Source: Candidatus Pullichristensenella stercoripullorum
GTDB lineage: Bacteria; Bacillota; Clostridia; Christensenellales; Aristaeellaceae
Reading direction: 5' to 3'
NCBI GenBank assembly: GCA_018712885.1
Contig: DVGE01000008.1
Span: 1-8,289 of the forward strand
Length of the DNA: 8,289 bases
Part shown: piece after piece, positions 1 to 5,824 of the stretch
Layout: every line of letters starts with the position of its first letter
How positions within the stretch are numbered: the stretch's first letter is position 1
Notes under the pieces: generated by a model
Told to the model about the DNA's origin: nothing
The model's database searches: none
What the model saw: only the letters and a program-made list of their open reading frames with translations
Program-made: the position numbers and the translations under genes

Positions 1-291
1 GGCACCACCTCCGACCCCACGCCGCTGGGCACGTTCACGGCGGGCGGCCCCTGCGGGCGCTGGTACTACTTCAAGAAGTTCGACTGCTGGGCGCAGTACG
101 CCTACCGCATCAACGGGCCGTATCTGTTCCATTCGGTACTCTACTCGGAAAAGGACACCGCCACGCTCAGGCAGAGCTCGGTCAACAACCTTGGCCGGCG
201 CGCCTCGCACGGCTGCGTGCGCCTGTCGGTGGAGGACGCCAAGTGGATCTACAACAACTGCCCGGCGGGCACCACGGTCAAGGTCTACTGA
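1..291 (+). CDS. L,D-transpeptidase (YkuD domain), C-terminal part only
   Basis: This is the 3' end of a gene entering from the left; 96 residues and a TGA stop are visible. The catalytic signature SHGCVRL lies at visible residues 69-75 (nucleophile Cys72, with His70 and Arg74), and the second conserved His is in LFHSV (His44). YkuD enzymes cut the L,D bond of an acceptor-ready tetrapeptide stem and form 3-3 peptidoglycan cross-links, or attach other groups, outside the membrane. The visible part closely resembles the C-terminus of the next gene: GRWYYFK, AQYA, LFHSV and DAKWIY are shared, so the two are tandem paralogues. From the SHGCVRL motif on, I count 22 identical residues in 28. Four cysteines are present (18, 29, 72 and the one in NNCP), of which only Cys72 is expected to be catalytic. 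The N-terminal architecture is unknown; by analogy it may carry a signal peptide and peptidoglycan-binding repeats. Confidence 0.93.
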   Translation, partial: GTTSDPTPLGTFTAGGPCGRWYYFKKFDCWAQYAYRINGPYLFHSVLYSEKDTATLRQSSVNNLGRRASHGCVRLSVEDAKWIYNNCPAGTTVKVY

Positions 292-297
292 CCGCCC

Positions 298-318
298 CGG
301 GGGAGCGACCCTCCCCCG
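298..318 (+). terminator. Probable terminator hairpin of the first transpeptidase gene
   Basis: A perfect 8-bp GC-rich stem (CGGGGGAG at 298-305 with CTCCCCCG at 311-318) closes a 5-base loop, starting 7 bases after the stop codon. The following DNA is AT-rich, but its longest T run (TTTTT) begins about 25 bases downstream. It is therefore a weaker intrinsic terminator than the others in this window, and some read-through into the next gene is possible. Confidence 0.6.
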
Positions 319-352
319 CCTACATATTTAATTGTATATTTACTTTTTAGGC

Positions 353-381
353 TTAAAAGCGCGACAATGTTTGGTTATAAT
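353..381 (+). promoter_or_regulatory. Sigma-A-type promoter of the complete transpeptidase gene
   Basis: A perfect -10 box TATAAT (376-381) lies 17 bases after TTAAAA (353-358), which matches TTGACA at four of six positions. The bases just upstream (about 321-350) are almost pure A/T, a plausible UP element for the RNA polymerase alpha subunit. The start point would be near 388, giving a leader of about 30 bases that ends in the ribosome site GAAGGGG at 403-409. Confidence 0.7.
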
Positions 382-417
382 ATATTCGTATACGACTGCC
401 ACGAAGGGGTGTGACCT

Positions 418-2124
418 TTGCTTCGCAGACTGCTTTGTATCTTACTGACCCTCTGCCTGCTCATCGGCTATGCCGCGGCGGAGGACAGCGCCAGCGCCGC
501 GCCCACGCAGGAGCCGCCCGAGGGCGCGCTCGCCAACGGCATGGTGGACGGCGCGGGCGAGAGCGCCGTGCAGGGATTGCAACAGCGGCTCATCGACCTG
601 GGGCTGCTCACCGGCGAGGCCGACGGGCACTTTGGCGACGCCACCGAGGTGGCCGTGGAGCTGTTCCAGCAGATGTACGGGCTGGACGCGACCGGCTACG
701 CCGACGAGGAAACGCTTTCCGCGCTCTCCGCGGCGCAGGACGGCGTGCTGGAGGTGCAGGAAGACCTTATCGCCGTGGGCGTGCTCAACGGCGCGGCTGA
801 CGGCGTGCTCGGCGAGAGCACTGAGAAGGCCATTTCCACCTTCCAGCAGATGTTCGGCCTGGAAGCTACCGGCGTGGCCGATCCTGAGACGCGCGAACTG
901 CTTTCCACCTCTTCCAACGTCATCTTCGGCGTGCAGACCAAGCTCATCGAGCTGGCCTACCTGACCGGCGTGGCCGACGGCGTGCTCGGCCCCGCTACGG
1001 AAACGGCCATCTCCGAATTCCAGCAGATGCACGGGCTGGAAGTCACCGGCGTGGCCGACCCCGAGACGCGCGAGCTTTTGCAAAACGGCACGGGGCTGAC
1101 GGTGAAGCCCACGCCCACGCCCTCGCCGCGCGCACATGGCGCCCAAGGCACCGACATAGAGCTTTCCCAGCAGCGTCTGGCCGAGTGGGGCTTCCTCAAA
1201 GGCTCGGTGGACGGGCATTACGGCGATGATACCGAGGACGCGGTGAAGGAATTCAAGACCTACCAGTACGACGACTACCTCGCCTATCTGGAGGCCAACC
1301 CCACGCCCTCGCCGGAACCCACGCCGACGCCTACCCCCGCGCCGACCCCGACGCTGGCCCCCGGCGAACAGCCGGTGGTGGTCGACGCCACGCTGCCCCC
1401 CGATCCCACCCCGACCCCCACGCCCGCGCCCTATGAACCGGACGGCGAGATCACCGACAGCCTGCTGGAGCTCTTCAAAAACGACAGTTTTGAAGTCTAC
1501 CGCGAAACGGTGCGCAATGGCGACGAGGGCCGCGAAGTGGAGCGCGTGCAGCGCAGGCTCCATCAGCTCAATTACTTATACAGCGCCGACGGCGCTTTCG
1601 GCACGCTGACGGAGAACGCCCTCAAATACTTCCAGCGCAAGAACAACCTCGACCAGACCGGCGTGGCCGACGAGGAGACGCAGCAGGTGCTGTTCAGCCC
1701 CGACGCCATCGAGAGCGAGGAATATGTGTTCCCCTACAAGCTGGTGGTGGACCTCTCCGACCGCCGCACCTACGTCTACCGCTGGACGGGCGACGGTTAC
1801 AATGAGCGCATCGACACCTTCAAGTGCTGTGTGGGCGCGCCCAAGACGCCGACGCCTCAGGGCACCTTCCAGGGCGCCGGGCAGGCGGGCGGACGCTGGT
1901 ATTACTTCAAGGACTTCAACTGCTACGCGCAATACGCCTGGCGCATACAGGGCGGCATACTGTTCCATTCCGTTACATACAGCCGCCCCAATGAGAACTC
2001 CGGCGGCTCCACGCGCTCGCTCGGCCGCGCCGAATCCCATGGCTGCGTGCGCCTGACGGTGAGCGACGCCAAGTGGATCTACGATAACTGCCCAATGGGT
2101 ACCACCGTGGTTGTCCAGGAATAA
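418..2124 (+). CDS. Secreted L,D-transpeptidase with five peptidoglycan-binding repeats
   Basis: A 568-residue exported cell-wall enzyme. Residues 1-21 form a signal peptide (RR, a hydrophobic core, then AAA before Glu22) with no lipobox Cys at the cleavage site. Peptidoglycan_binding_1-type repeats begin near residues 51, 110, 169, 247 and 374. The first three are spaced exactly 59 residues apart. The fourth is shortened, losing its GLxxTGVAD half. Pro/Thr linkers lie at about 230-237 and 294-340. The YkuD catalytic domain covers about 438-568, with His517 in LFHSV and SHGCVRL at 540-546 (nucleophile Cys543). The family makes 3-3 cross-links or other L,D-transpeptidation products in peptidoglycan; the repeats should anchor the enzyme to the wall. 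The TTG start at 418 is chosen because GAAGGGG ends 8 bases before it and it directly precedes the signal peptide. The gene lies downstream of a paralogue and has its own promoter and terminator. The biochemical substrate cannot be read from sequence. Confidence 0.95.
   Translation: MLRRLLCILLTLCLLIGYAAAEDSASAAPTQEPPEGALANGMVDGAGESAVQGLQQRLIDLGLLTGEADGHFGDATEVAVELFQQMYGLDATGYADEETLSALSAAQDGVLEVQEDLIAVGVLNGAADGVLGESTEKAISTFQQMFGLEATGVADPETRELLSTSSNVIFGVQTKLIELAYLTGVADGVLGPATETAISEFQQMHGLEVTGVADPETRELLQNGTGLTVKPTPTPSPRAHGAQGTDIELSQQRLAEWGFLKGSVDGHYGDDTEDAVKEFKTYQYDDYLAYLEANPTPSPEPTPTPTPAPTPTLAPGEQPVVVDATLPPDPTPTPTPAPYEPDGEITDSLLELFKNDSFEVYRETVRNGDEGREVERVQRRLHQLNYLYSADGAFGTLTENALKYFQRKNNLDQTGVADEETQQVLFSPDAIESEEYVFPYKLVVDLSDRRTYVYRWTGDGYNERIDTFKCCVGAPKTPTPQGTFQGAGQAGGRWYYFKDFNCYAQYAWRIQGGILFHSVTYSRPNENSGGSTRSLGRAESHGCVRLTVSDAKWIYDNCPMGTTVVVQE
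577..1107 (+). repeat. Three tandem 177-bp units encoding peptidoglycan-binding modules
   Basis: Three in-frame units begin at 577, 754 and 931 with an identical period of 177 bases (59 codons). Each carries the pattern Q..L...G.L.G.ADG..G..TE.A...FQQM.GL..TG.AD.ET. Units two and three are the closest pair: both contain ADGVLG and TGVADPETRELL. This suggests that they arose from a later duplication than unit one. It is an intragenic repeat and not a mobile or CRISPR repeat. Confidence 0.85.
1297..1437 (+). repeat. Low-complexity Pro/Thr linker in the transpeptidase gene
   Basis: Codons for residues 294-340 give runs of PTP, PSP and PAP, with a short non-repetitive interruption (GEQPVVVDATL). 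The DNA is a run of cccacgccc-like words. Such linkers are typical flexible spacers between wall-binding and catalytic domains of exported proteins in Gram-positive bacteria. A shorter stretch of the same kind is at residues 230-237, from base 1105. Confidence 0.8.
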
Positions 2125-2137
2125 GGATACATAACCC

Positions 2138-2173
2138 GGACGGGGAGGCTTTACGCCTCCCCGTCCAATTTTT
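2138..2173 (+). terminator. Strong intrinsic terminator of the transpeptidase gene
   Basis: A perfect 12-bp stem (2138-2149 with 2155-2166) closes the 5-base loop TTTAC and is followed by AATTTTT. It begins 13 bases after the stop codon. The T-tract ends one base before the -35 box of the LysR gene, so transcription of the two genes is separated in very little space. Confidence 0.95.
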
Positions 2174-2174
2174 G

Positions 2175-2203
2175 TTGACCCCCTACCCCGAAAGCGGTAT
2201 AAT
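2175..2203 (+). promoter_or_regulatory. Promoter of the LysR-type regulator gene
   Basis: TTGACC (2175-2180) and a perfect TATAAT (2198-2203) are separated by 17 bases, a near-consensus sigma-A promoter. A start point near 2210 leaves a leader of only about 15 bases, almost entirely the ribosome site GGAGG (2214-2218), which sits 6 bases before the ATG. There is little room for RNA-level control. Confidence 0.9.
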
Positions 2204-2224
2204 AAGGGGGAACGGAGGACGCAC

Positions 2225-3169
2225 ATGAACATCACCCAGTTTAAGTACGCCATCGAGGTGGAGCGCACCGGCTCCATCTCCCAGGCGGCGGAAAACCTCT
2301 ATATGGCGCAGCCTAACCTCAGCAAGGCCATCCGCGAATTGGAGGAAAACCTCGGCTTTACGGTATTCGAGCGCACCTCGCGCGGCGTGGTGCCCACGCG
2401 CCGGGGCGTGGAATTTCTCAAACTGGCGCGGGGCGTGCTTTTGCAGGTGGAGCAGATGGAGGCCCTGCGCGACGATCAGAGCGGCAACGTGCAGCGGTTG
2501 AGCCTTTCCATGCCGCGCGGCAGCTACATCGCCGACGGCGTGGCGCGCTTTATCGAGGCGCTGGACGCAAGCACGGACATGCGCCTGAGCATCAAGGAGA
2601 CCAATTCCGTGCAGACGGTCAACAACGTGCTCTCCGGGCGCTTCCGGCTGGGCATCATCCGCTACCGCGTGCAGCACGAGGCGCACTTCCTCGACTTCCT
2701 CGATGAAAAGGAACTGACGTTTGAGCAGGTGTGGGAGTACGATTACGAGGTGCTCCTTTCCAAAGTGCACCCACTGGCAAACGAAGACCCGCTCGACCCT
2801 GTGCGGCTGGAGGACTATATCGAACTCACCCACGGCGACAAGACCGTGCCGCACCTTGCCTCCCTGCCCAAGACGGCGCACCGCCCCGGGGACTGCGAAA
2901 ACCGCCGCATCCTCATCTACGAGCGCGCCGACCAGTTTGAAATTTTGAGCCGCATCCCCACCACCTACATGTGGACCTCGCCCGAGCCGCGGCGCATCCT
3001 TGACCAATGGGGGCTGGTGCAGAAAAAGTGCGCCTCCAACCGCCGCTACCGCGACGTGCTCATCTACCCCCGGCGCTACAACCTCACGGAATACGACCGC
3101 CTGTTCATCGACAAACTGTTCGACGCCCGCAACGACATCGCCTTTGGCGACCGCAGAGGGGCGCGGTAA
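2225..3169 (+). CDS. LysR-family transcriptional regulator
   Basis: A 314-residue protein of normal family length. Residues 2-62 form the winged helix-turn-helix typical of LysR proteins: GSISQAAENLYMAQPNLSK at 16-34, then LEENLGFTVFERTSRGVVPT and the RRG that closes the wing. A linker helix (about 62-85) leads to the effector-binding domain (about 92-300), where the first beta-strand RLSLSMPRG and the segment LSGRFRLGIIR can be recognised. Members bind DNA as tetramers and change promoter bending when a small molecule, often a pathway metabolite, binds. The C-terminal third is less canonical and does not show which effector is used. The gene is monocistronic, with its own promoter and terminator, and is followed on the same strand by an amino acid importer. 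Control of that importer is plausible from position, but the classical divergent arrangement is absent. Confidence 0.93.
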   Translation: MNITQFKYAIEVERTGSISQAAENLYMAQPNLSKAIRELEENLGFTVFERTSRGVVPTRRGVEFLKLARGVLLQVEQMEALRDDQSGNVQRLSLSMPRGSYIADGVARFIEALDASTDMRLSIKETNSVQTVNNVLSGRFRLGIIRYRVQHEAHFLDFLDEKELTFEQVWEYDYEVLLSKVHPLANEDPLDPVRLEDYIELTHGDKTVPHLASLPKTAHRPGDCENRRILIYERADQFEILSRIPTTYMWTSPEPRRILDQWGLVQKKCASNRRYRDVLIYPRRYNLTEYDRLFIDKLFDARNDIAFGDRRGAR

Positions 3170-3182
3170 ACAATAACTTTTT

Positions 3183-3209
3183 CCGCCGGCCAGCGCCGGC
3201 GGTTTTTTT
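3183..3209 (+). terminator. Intrinsic terminator of the LysR gene
   Basis: A perfect 8-bp stem, CCGCCGGC (3183-3190) with GCCGGCGG (3195-3202), has a 4-base loop and is followed directly by seven T residues (3203-3209). It starts 13 bases after the stop codon. Its stem recurs in the hairpin between the importer genes at 4218-4246. Confidence 0.95.
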
Positions 3210-3249
3210 GCGCCGTTTTCGATTTAACGGAAACATTACTTTCAAACTA

Positions 3250-3278
3250 TTGCATTTTCAGGCGTGTTGTGCTAAGAT
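3250..3278 (+). promoter_or_regulatory. Candidate promoter of the amino acid ABC importer operon
   Basis: An extended -10 box, TG at 3270-3271 one base before TAAGAT (3273-3278), lies 17 bases after TTGCAT (3250-3255). The -35 box is weak (three of six), and the extended -10 may compensate. A start near 3285 gives a leader of about 76 bases before the binding-protein gene. The -10 region is overlapped by the left arm of an inverted repeat, suggesting a regulated promoter. Confidence 0.6.
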
Positions 3279-3300
3279 ACCACCATACCACGTTAGCACA
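3268..3300 (+). promoter_or_regulatory. Candidate operator: spaced inverted repeat over the importer promoter
   Basis: TGTGCTAA (3268-3275) and its exact reverse complement TTAGCACA (3293-3300) are separated by 17 bases. The left arm overlaps the -10 box and the right arm lies just past the expected start point. Between them is a direct repeat of ATACCAC (3277-3283 and 3285-3291). The geometry suits a dimeric DNA-binding protein contacting successive helical turns and blocking RNA polymerase. The binding protein is not known from sequence. The arms do not show the T-N11-A pattern expected for a LysR protein. Confidence 0.5.
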
Positions 3301-3360
3301 GTAAAGCGCTGACGCAAACACGGGAAACAGACCCAATTTCAATAAAGGAGCGTTTTGACC

Positions 3361-4191
3361 ATGAAGAAGATCCTGAGCATGCTGCTGGTTTTGATCCTTG
3401 CCCTTTCGACGGCGACCTTCGCCTTCGCGGAAGAGGAGAGCGACGCCGACTACATCCTCGGCAACGGCGTTCTCAACATCGGCATCACCCTCTTCGCCCC
3501 CATCAACTACGAAGACCCCGAGACGGGCGACCTGATCGGCTTTGACACCGAACTTGCCAAGGCGGTGTGCGCGGACCTCGGCATCGAGGCCAACTTCATC
3601 GTCATCAGCTGGGACGCCAAGGAGATCGAGCTGAACTCCAAGAACATCGACTGCATCTGGAACGGCATGTGCATCACCCCCGAGCGCGAGGAGAACATGT
3701 CCATCAGCGAGCCTTACCTGCTCAACACGCAGGCGATGGTCATGAAGGCCGACCGCGAAGAGGAGATCATGGCGGACGTGAACGGTTACACGGTCGTAGC
3801 CGAGCAGGGCTCCACCGGCGAGGGCAAGCTGCAGGGCACCATCGAGGACGACGACACCGTGGAAGTCTCCGCGCAGGAATACTTCGCGGGCTGCACCTAC
3901 ATCCCCGTGGGATCCATGGCCAACGCGCTTCTGGAAGTCAAGTCCGGCACGGCGGACATCGCCCTGGTAGACAGCGTCTGCGCCCTGGGCATGGTGCGCC
4001 CGGACAGCGACTATGCCGACCTGGTGGTCAACATGGACAACAACTTCGGCGACCAGTTCTACGGCATCGCCTTCCGCAAGGGCAGCGACTTCACCGCCAT
4101 GGTCAACGAGTCCATCGCCAAGCTGAAGGAGGACGGCACGGTGGCGGAACTGGCCGAGAAGTACGGCCTCACCGACGCGCTGATCCAGTAA
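3361..4191 (+). CDS. Amino acid ABC transporter substrate-binding protein
   Basis: A 276-residue extracellular binding protein of the family-3 (polar amino acid) class. Residues 1-23 are a signal peptide ending AFA before Glu24. The family signature GFDTELAKAVCADL is at 60-73. Arg109 in TPERE and Asp204 in ALVDS occupy the places where relatives grip the substrate alpha-carboxylate and alpha-amino groups, which supports an amino acid ligand without naming it. The C-terminal helix pattern VAELAEKYGL is also typical. Oddly there is no lipobox cysteine, although most binding proteins of Gram-positive bacteria are lipid-anchored. The mature protein is rich in Asp/Glu. ATG 3361 is chosen over TTG 3355, two codons upstream, because AAAGGAG (3344-3350) lies 10 bases from the ATG but only 4 from the TTG. 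It is the first gene of a three-gene importer operon. Confidence 0.93.
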   Translation: MKKILSMLLVLILALSTATFAFAEEESDADYILGNGVLNIGITLFAPINYEDPETGDLIGFDTELAKAVCADLGIEANFIVISWDAKEIELNSKNIDCIWNGMCITPEREENMSISEPYLLNTQAMVMKADREEEIMADVNGYTVVAEQGSTGEGKLQGTIEDDDTVEVSAQEYFAGCTYIPVGSMANALLEVKSGTADIALVDSVCALGMVRPDSDYADLVVNMDNNFGDQFYGIAFRKGSDFTAMVNESIAKLKEDGTVAELAEKYGLTDALIQ

Positions 4192-4217
4192 GCGACTGAC
4201 CAACGGTAACAGCAAGA

Positions 4218-4246
4218 GCCGCCGGCAGCACCACAGCGCCGGCGGC
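4218..4246 (+). promoter_or_regulatory. Intercistronic hairpin between binding-protein and permease genes
   Basis: A perfect 9-bp stem, GCCGCCGGC (4218-4226) with GCCGGCGGC (4238-4246), has an 11-base loop and is followed by CATTCCCC, not a T-tract. In ABC import operons such hairpins often protect the upstream message from 3' exonucleases, so more binding protein is made than permease. That role is inferred here. The hairpin stands 27 bases after the binding-protein stop and before the permease ribosome site at 4261-4268. Confidence 0.7.
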
Positions 4247-4276
4247 CCATTCCCCGGATAAAGGAGAGAGAAGTGT

Positions 4277-4957
4277 ATGTTCACCCCCGAAGGCGCGGTC
4301 GTGCTCGGCAAGCTGCTGGACGGCTTTGTGCTGAATCTGCAGATCTTCGTCATCACGCTGATCGGTTCGCTGCCGCTGGGCCTCATCATCATGTTCGGCT
4401 CCCGCTCGCGGCTGGGCCTGCGCGTGTTCGGGCGCATGTTCCGCCCCATCCGGCTGCTGACGCGCGGCTTTGTGTGGGTCATCCGCGGAACGCCCTTGAT
4501 GCTGCAGCTCATCTTCGTGTTCTACGGCCCGGGGCTGATGGGGCTGCCGCCCATCAAGTCCCGCGTCACGGCCACGCTGGTGACGTTCATCATCAACTAC
4601 GCGGCCTACTTCTCCGAAATCTTCCGCGGCGGCATCGACTCCATCCCCCAGGGCCAGTACGAGGCCGGGCAGGTATTGGGCATGACCAAGCGGCAGGTGT
4701 TTTTCAAAGTGGTGCTGTTGCAGGTGGTCAAGCGGGTGACGCCCTCGGTGGGCAACGAGATCATCACGCTGGTCAAGGACACGTCCCTTTCGCGCATCAT
4801 CAGCGTGACCGAGATACTGTTCGTGGCCGACAACTACACCCGTCAGGGCCTTTTGTGGCCGCTGTTCACCACCGCCATATTCTTCCTGATCTTCAACGGC
4901 CTGGTGACGCTGGCGTTGGGGCGCATCGAGCGCAAAATGGACTACTTCCGCGCATAG
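4277..4957 (+). CDS. Amino acid ABC transporter permease (HisM/GlnP type)
   Basis: A 226-residue inner-membrane protein of normal length for the polar amino acid permease family. Hydrophobic segments lie at about 16-41, 66-90, 97-114, 141-156 and 187-214. WVIRGTPLMLQL (67-78) is the conserved stretch that precedes the second core helix. The cytoplasmic coupling loop follows EIFRGGIDSIPQGQYEAG, with the EAA-type motif at Glu129, Ala130 and Gly135 docking on the ATPase. Only one permease gene is present, so the channel is probably a homodimer. The start is supported by AAGGAGAG (4261-4268), 8 bases upstream. The gene follows the binding-protein gene across an 85-base gap holding a hairpin, and its stop is only 11 bases from the ATPase start, so the last two genes are probably translated from the same message in close coupling. 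Confidence 0.95.
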   Translation: MFTPEGAVVLGKLLDGFVLNLQIFVITLIGSLPLGLIIMFGSRSRLGLRVFGRMFRPIRLLTRGFVWVIRGTPLMLQLIFVFYGPGLMGLPPIKSRVTATLVTFIINYAAYFSEIFRGGIDSIPQGQYEAGQVLGMTKRQVFFKVVLLQVVKRVTPSVGNEIITLVKDTSLSRIISVTEILFVADNYTRQGLLWPLFTTAIFFLIFNGLVTLALGRIERKMDYFRA

Positions 4958-4968
4958 GAGGGTGAACG

Positions 4969-5769
4969 ATGGCGATCCTTGAAGTGACCGGGCTTTCCAA
5001 GCACTTTGGCGATTTGGAGGTCATCCGCGACATCAGCTTTTCTCTGGAAAAGGGCGAATCGCTGGCCATCATCGGCTCCTCCGGCAGCGGCAAGACCACG
5101 CTTCTGCGCTGCCTGACGGCGCTGGAAACGCCGGACACGGGCACGATCCGCGTATCGGGCGACACGGTGTTCGACGCTTCCCAGCCGCGGCCCAAGGGCG
5201 CGCAGGCACGGGCCAATCAGCTGCGCTTCGGGCTGGTGTTCCAGTCGTTCAACCTCTTTCCCCAGTATACGGCGCTGAAAAACGTGACGCTGGCGGCGGA
5301 ACTGCTGGCCAAGGAGCGCGCGGACTACAAAACGGGCAAAAAGCGCATCCTTGCCGAGATCGCCGAGAAGGGGCGCGCGGCGCTGGAGAGCGTAGGACTT
5401 TCTTCCAAAGCGGACAACTACCCGCACCAACTCTCCGGCGGGCAGCAGCAGCGCGTGGCCATCGCCCGGGCGCTGATGCTGGAGCCGGACATCCTCTGCT
5501 TCGACGAGCCGACTTCGGCGCTCGACCCGGAATTGACGGGCGAGGTCTTGAACGTCATCCGCTCGCTGGCCGACCGCGACACGACCATGCTCATCGTCAC
5601 CCATGAGATGCAATTCGCCCGGCAGGTGGCCGACAACGTGCTGTTCATGGACGGCGGCGTGATCGTCGAATACGGCAAGGCGGAAGACGTCATCGGCAAC
5701 CCGCGCGAGGAGCGCACGCGCAGGTTTTTGGAGCGATACTCCAACGAGCGCTATTCCTCCAACGGTTAA
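4969..5769 (+). CDS. Amino acid ABC transporter ATPase (GlnQ/HisP type)
   Basis: A 266-residue nucleotide-binding subunit that powers import on the cytoplasmic face. All motifs are intact: Walker A GSSGSGKTT at 36-44, Q-loop Gln92 in FQSFNLFP, signature LSGGQQQR at 155-162, Walker B ILCFDE at 175-180, D-loop SALD at 183-186 and H-loop His212 in VTHEM. FNLFPQYTALKNV and the SGGQQQRVAIARAL context are characteristic of polar amino acid importers. It is slightly longer than typical (about 240 residues): extra length lies between the Q-loop and the signature (about 112-135, Lys/Glu-rich) and in a short Arg-rich tail. The ribosome site GGAGGG overlaps the permease stop codon, with the ATG 6-7 bases on. 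It is the last gene of the operon, ended by the bidirectional terminator at 5782-5818. Confidence 0.96.
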   Translation: MAILEVTGLSKHFGDLEVIRDISFSLEKGESLAIIGSSGSGKTTLLRCLTALETPDTGTIRVSGDTVFDASQPRPKGAQARANQLRFGLVFQSFNLFPQYTALKNVTLAAELLAKERADYKTGKKRILAEIAEKGRAALESVGLSSKADNYPHQLSGGQQQRVAIARALMLEPDILCFDEPTSALDPELTGEVLNVIRSLADRDTTMLIVTHEMQFARQVADNVLFMDGGVIVEYGKAEDVIGNPREERTRRFLERYSNERYSSNG

Positions 5770-5781
5770 AAGGCAAAACAG

Positions 5782-5818
5782 GAGCGGCGGGAGGCGTTCG
5801 TACCTTCCGCCGCTCTTT
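5782..5818. terminator. Bidirectional terminator between convergent genes
   Basis: A 13-bp stem with one G-T pair (5782-5794 with 5803-5815) has an 8-base loop. On the + strand it is followed by TTT and serves the importer operon. On the - strand it is followed by CTGTTTTGCCTTTT and serves the aminotransferase gene. It fills most of the 55 bases between the two stop codons. Confidence 0.85.
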
Positions 5819-5824
5819 CGCGGT

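Noticed and set aside
1297..1437. Repetitive cccacgccc-like words as a possible CRISPR or satellite array
   Set aside because: They are short, irregular and in frame, and encode a Pro/Thr linker with no spacers.
442..1563. A long open frame antisense to the transpeptidase gene
   Set aside because: Its protein is rich in His, Gly and Arg without family motifs, as expected when the complement of a GC-rich gene lacks stop codons; the + strand protein has clear domains.
3291..3314. A possible 7-bp leader hairpin (CGTTAGC with GCTGACG) as a riboswitch or attenuator
   Set aside because: The stem is short with one G-T pair and a 10-base loop, no alternative terminator structure is visible, and its left arm is better explained by the DNA-level inverted repeat.
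3355..3360. A TTG start two codons before the binding-protein ATG
   Set aside because: It would lie only 4 bases from the ribosome site, whereas ATG 3361 is at a usable distance and gives a standard MKK signal peptide start.
3247..4512. A long antisense frame spanning the binding-protein gene and part of the permease gene
   Set aside because: It crosses two well-supported genes and an intergenic region and has shadow-like composition.
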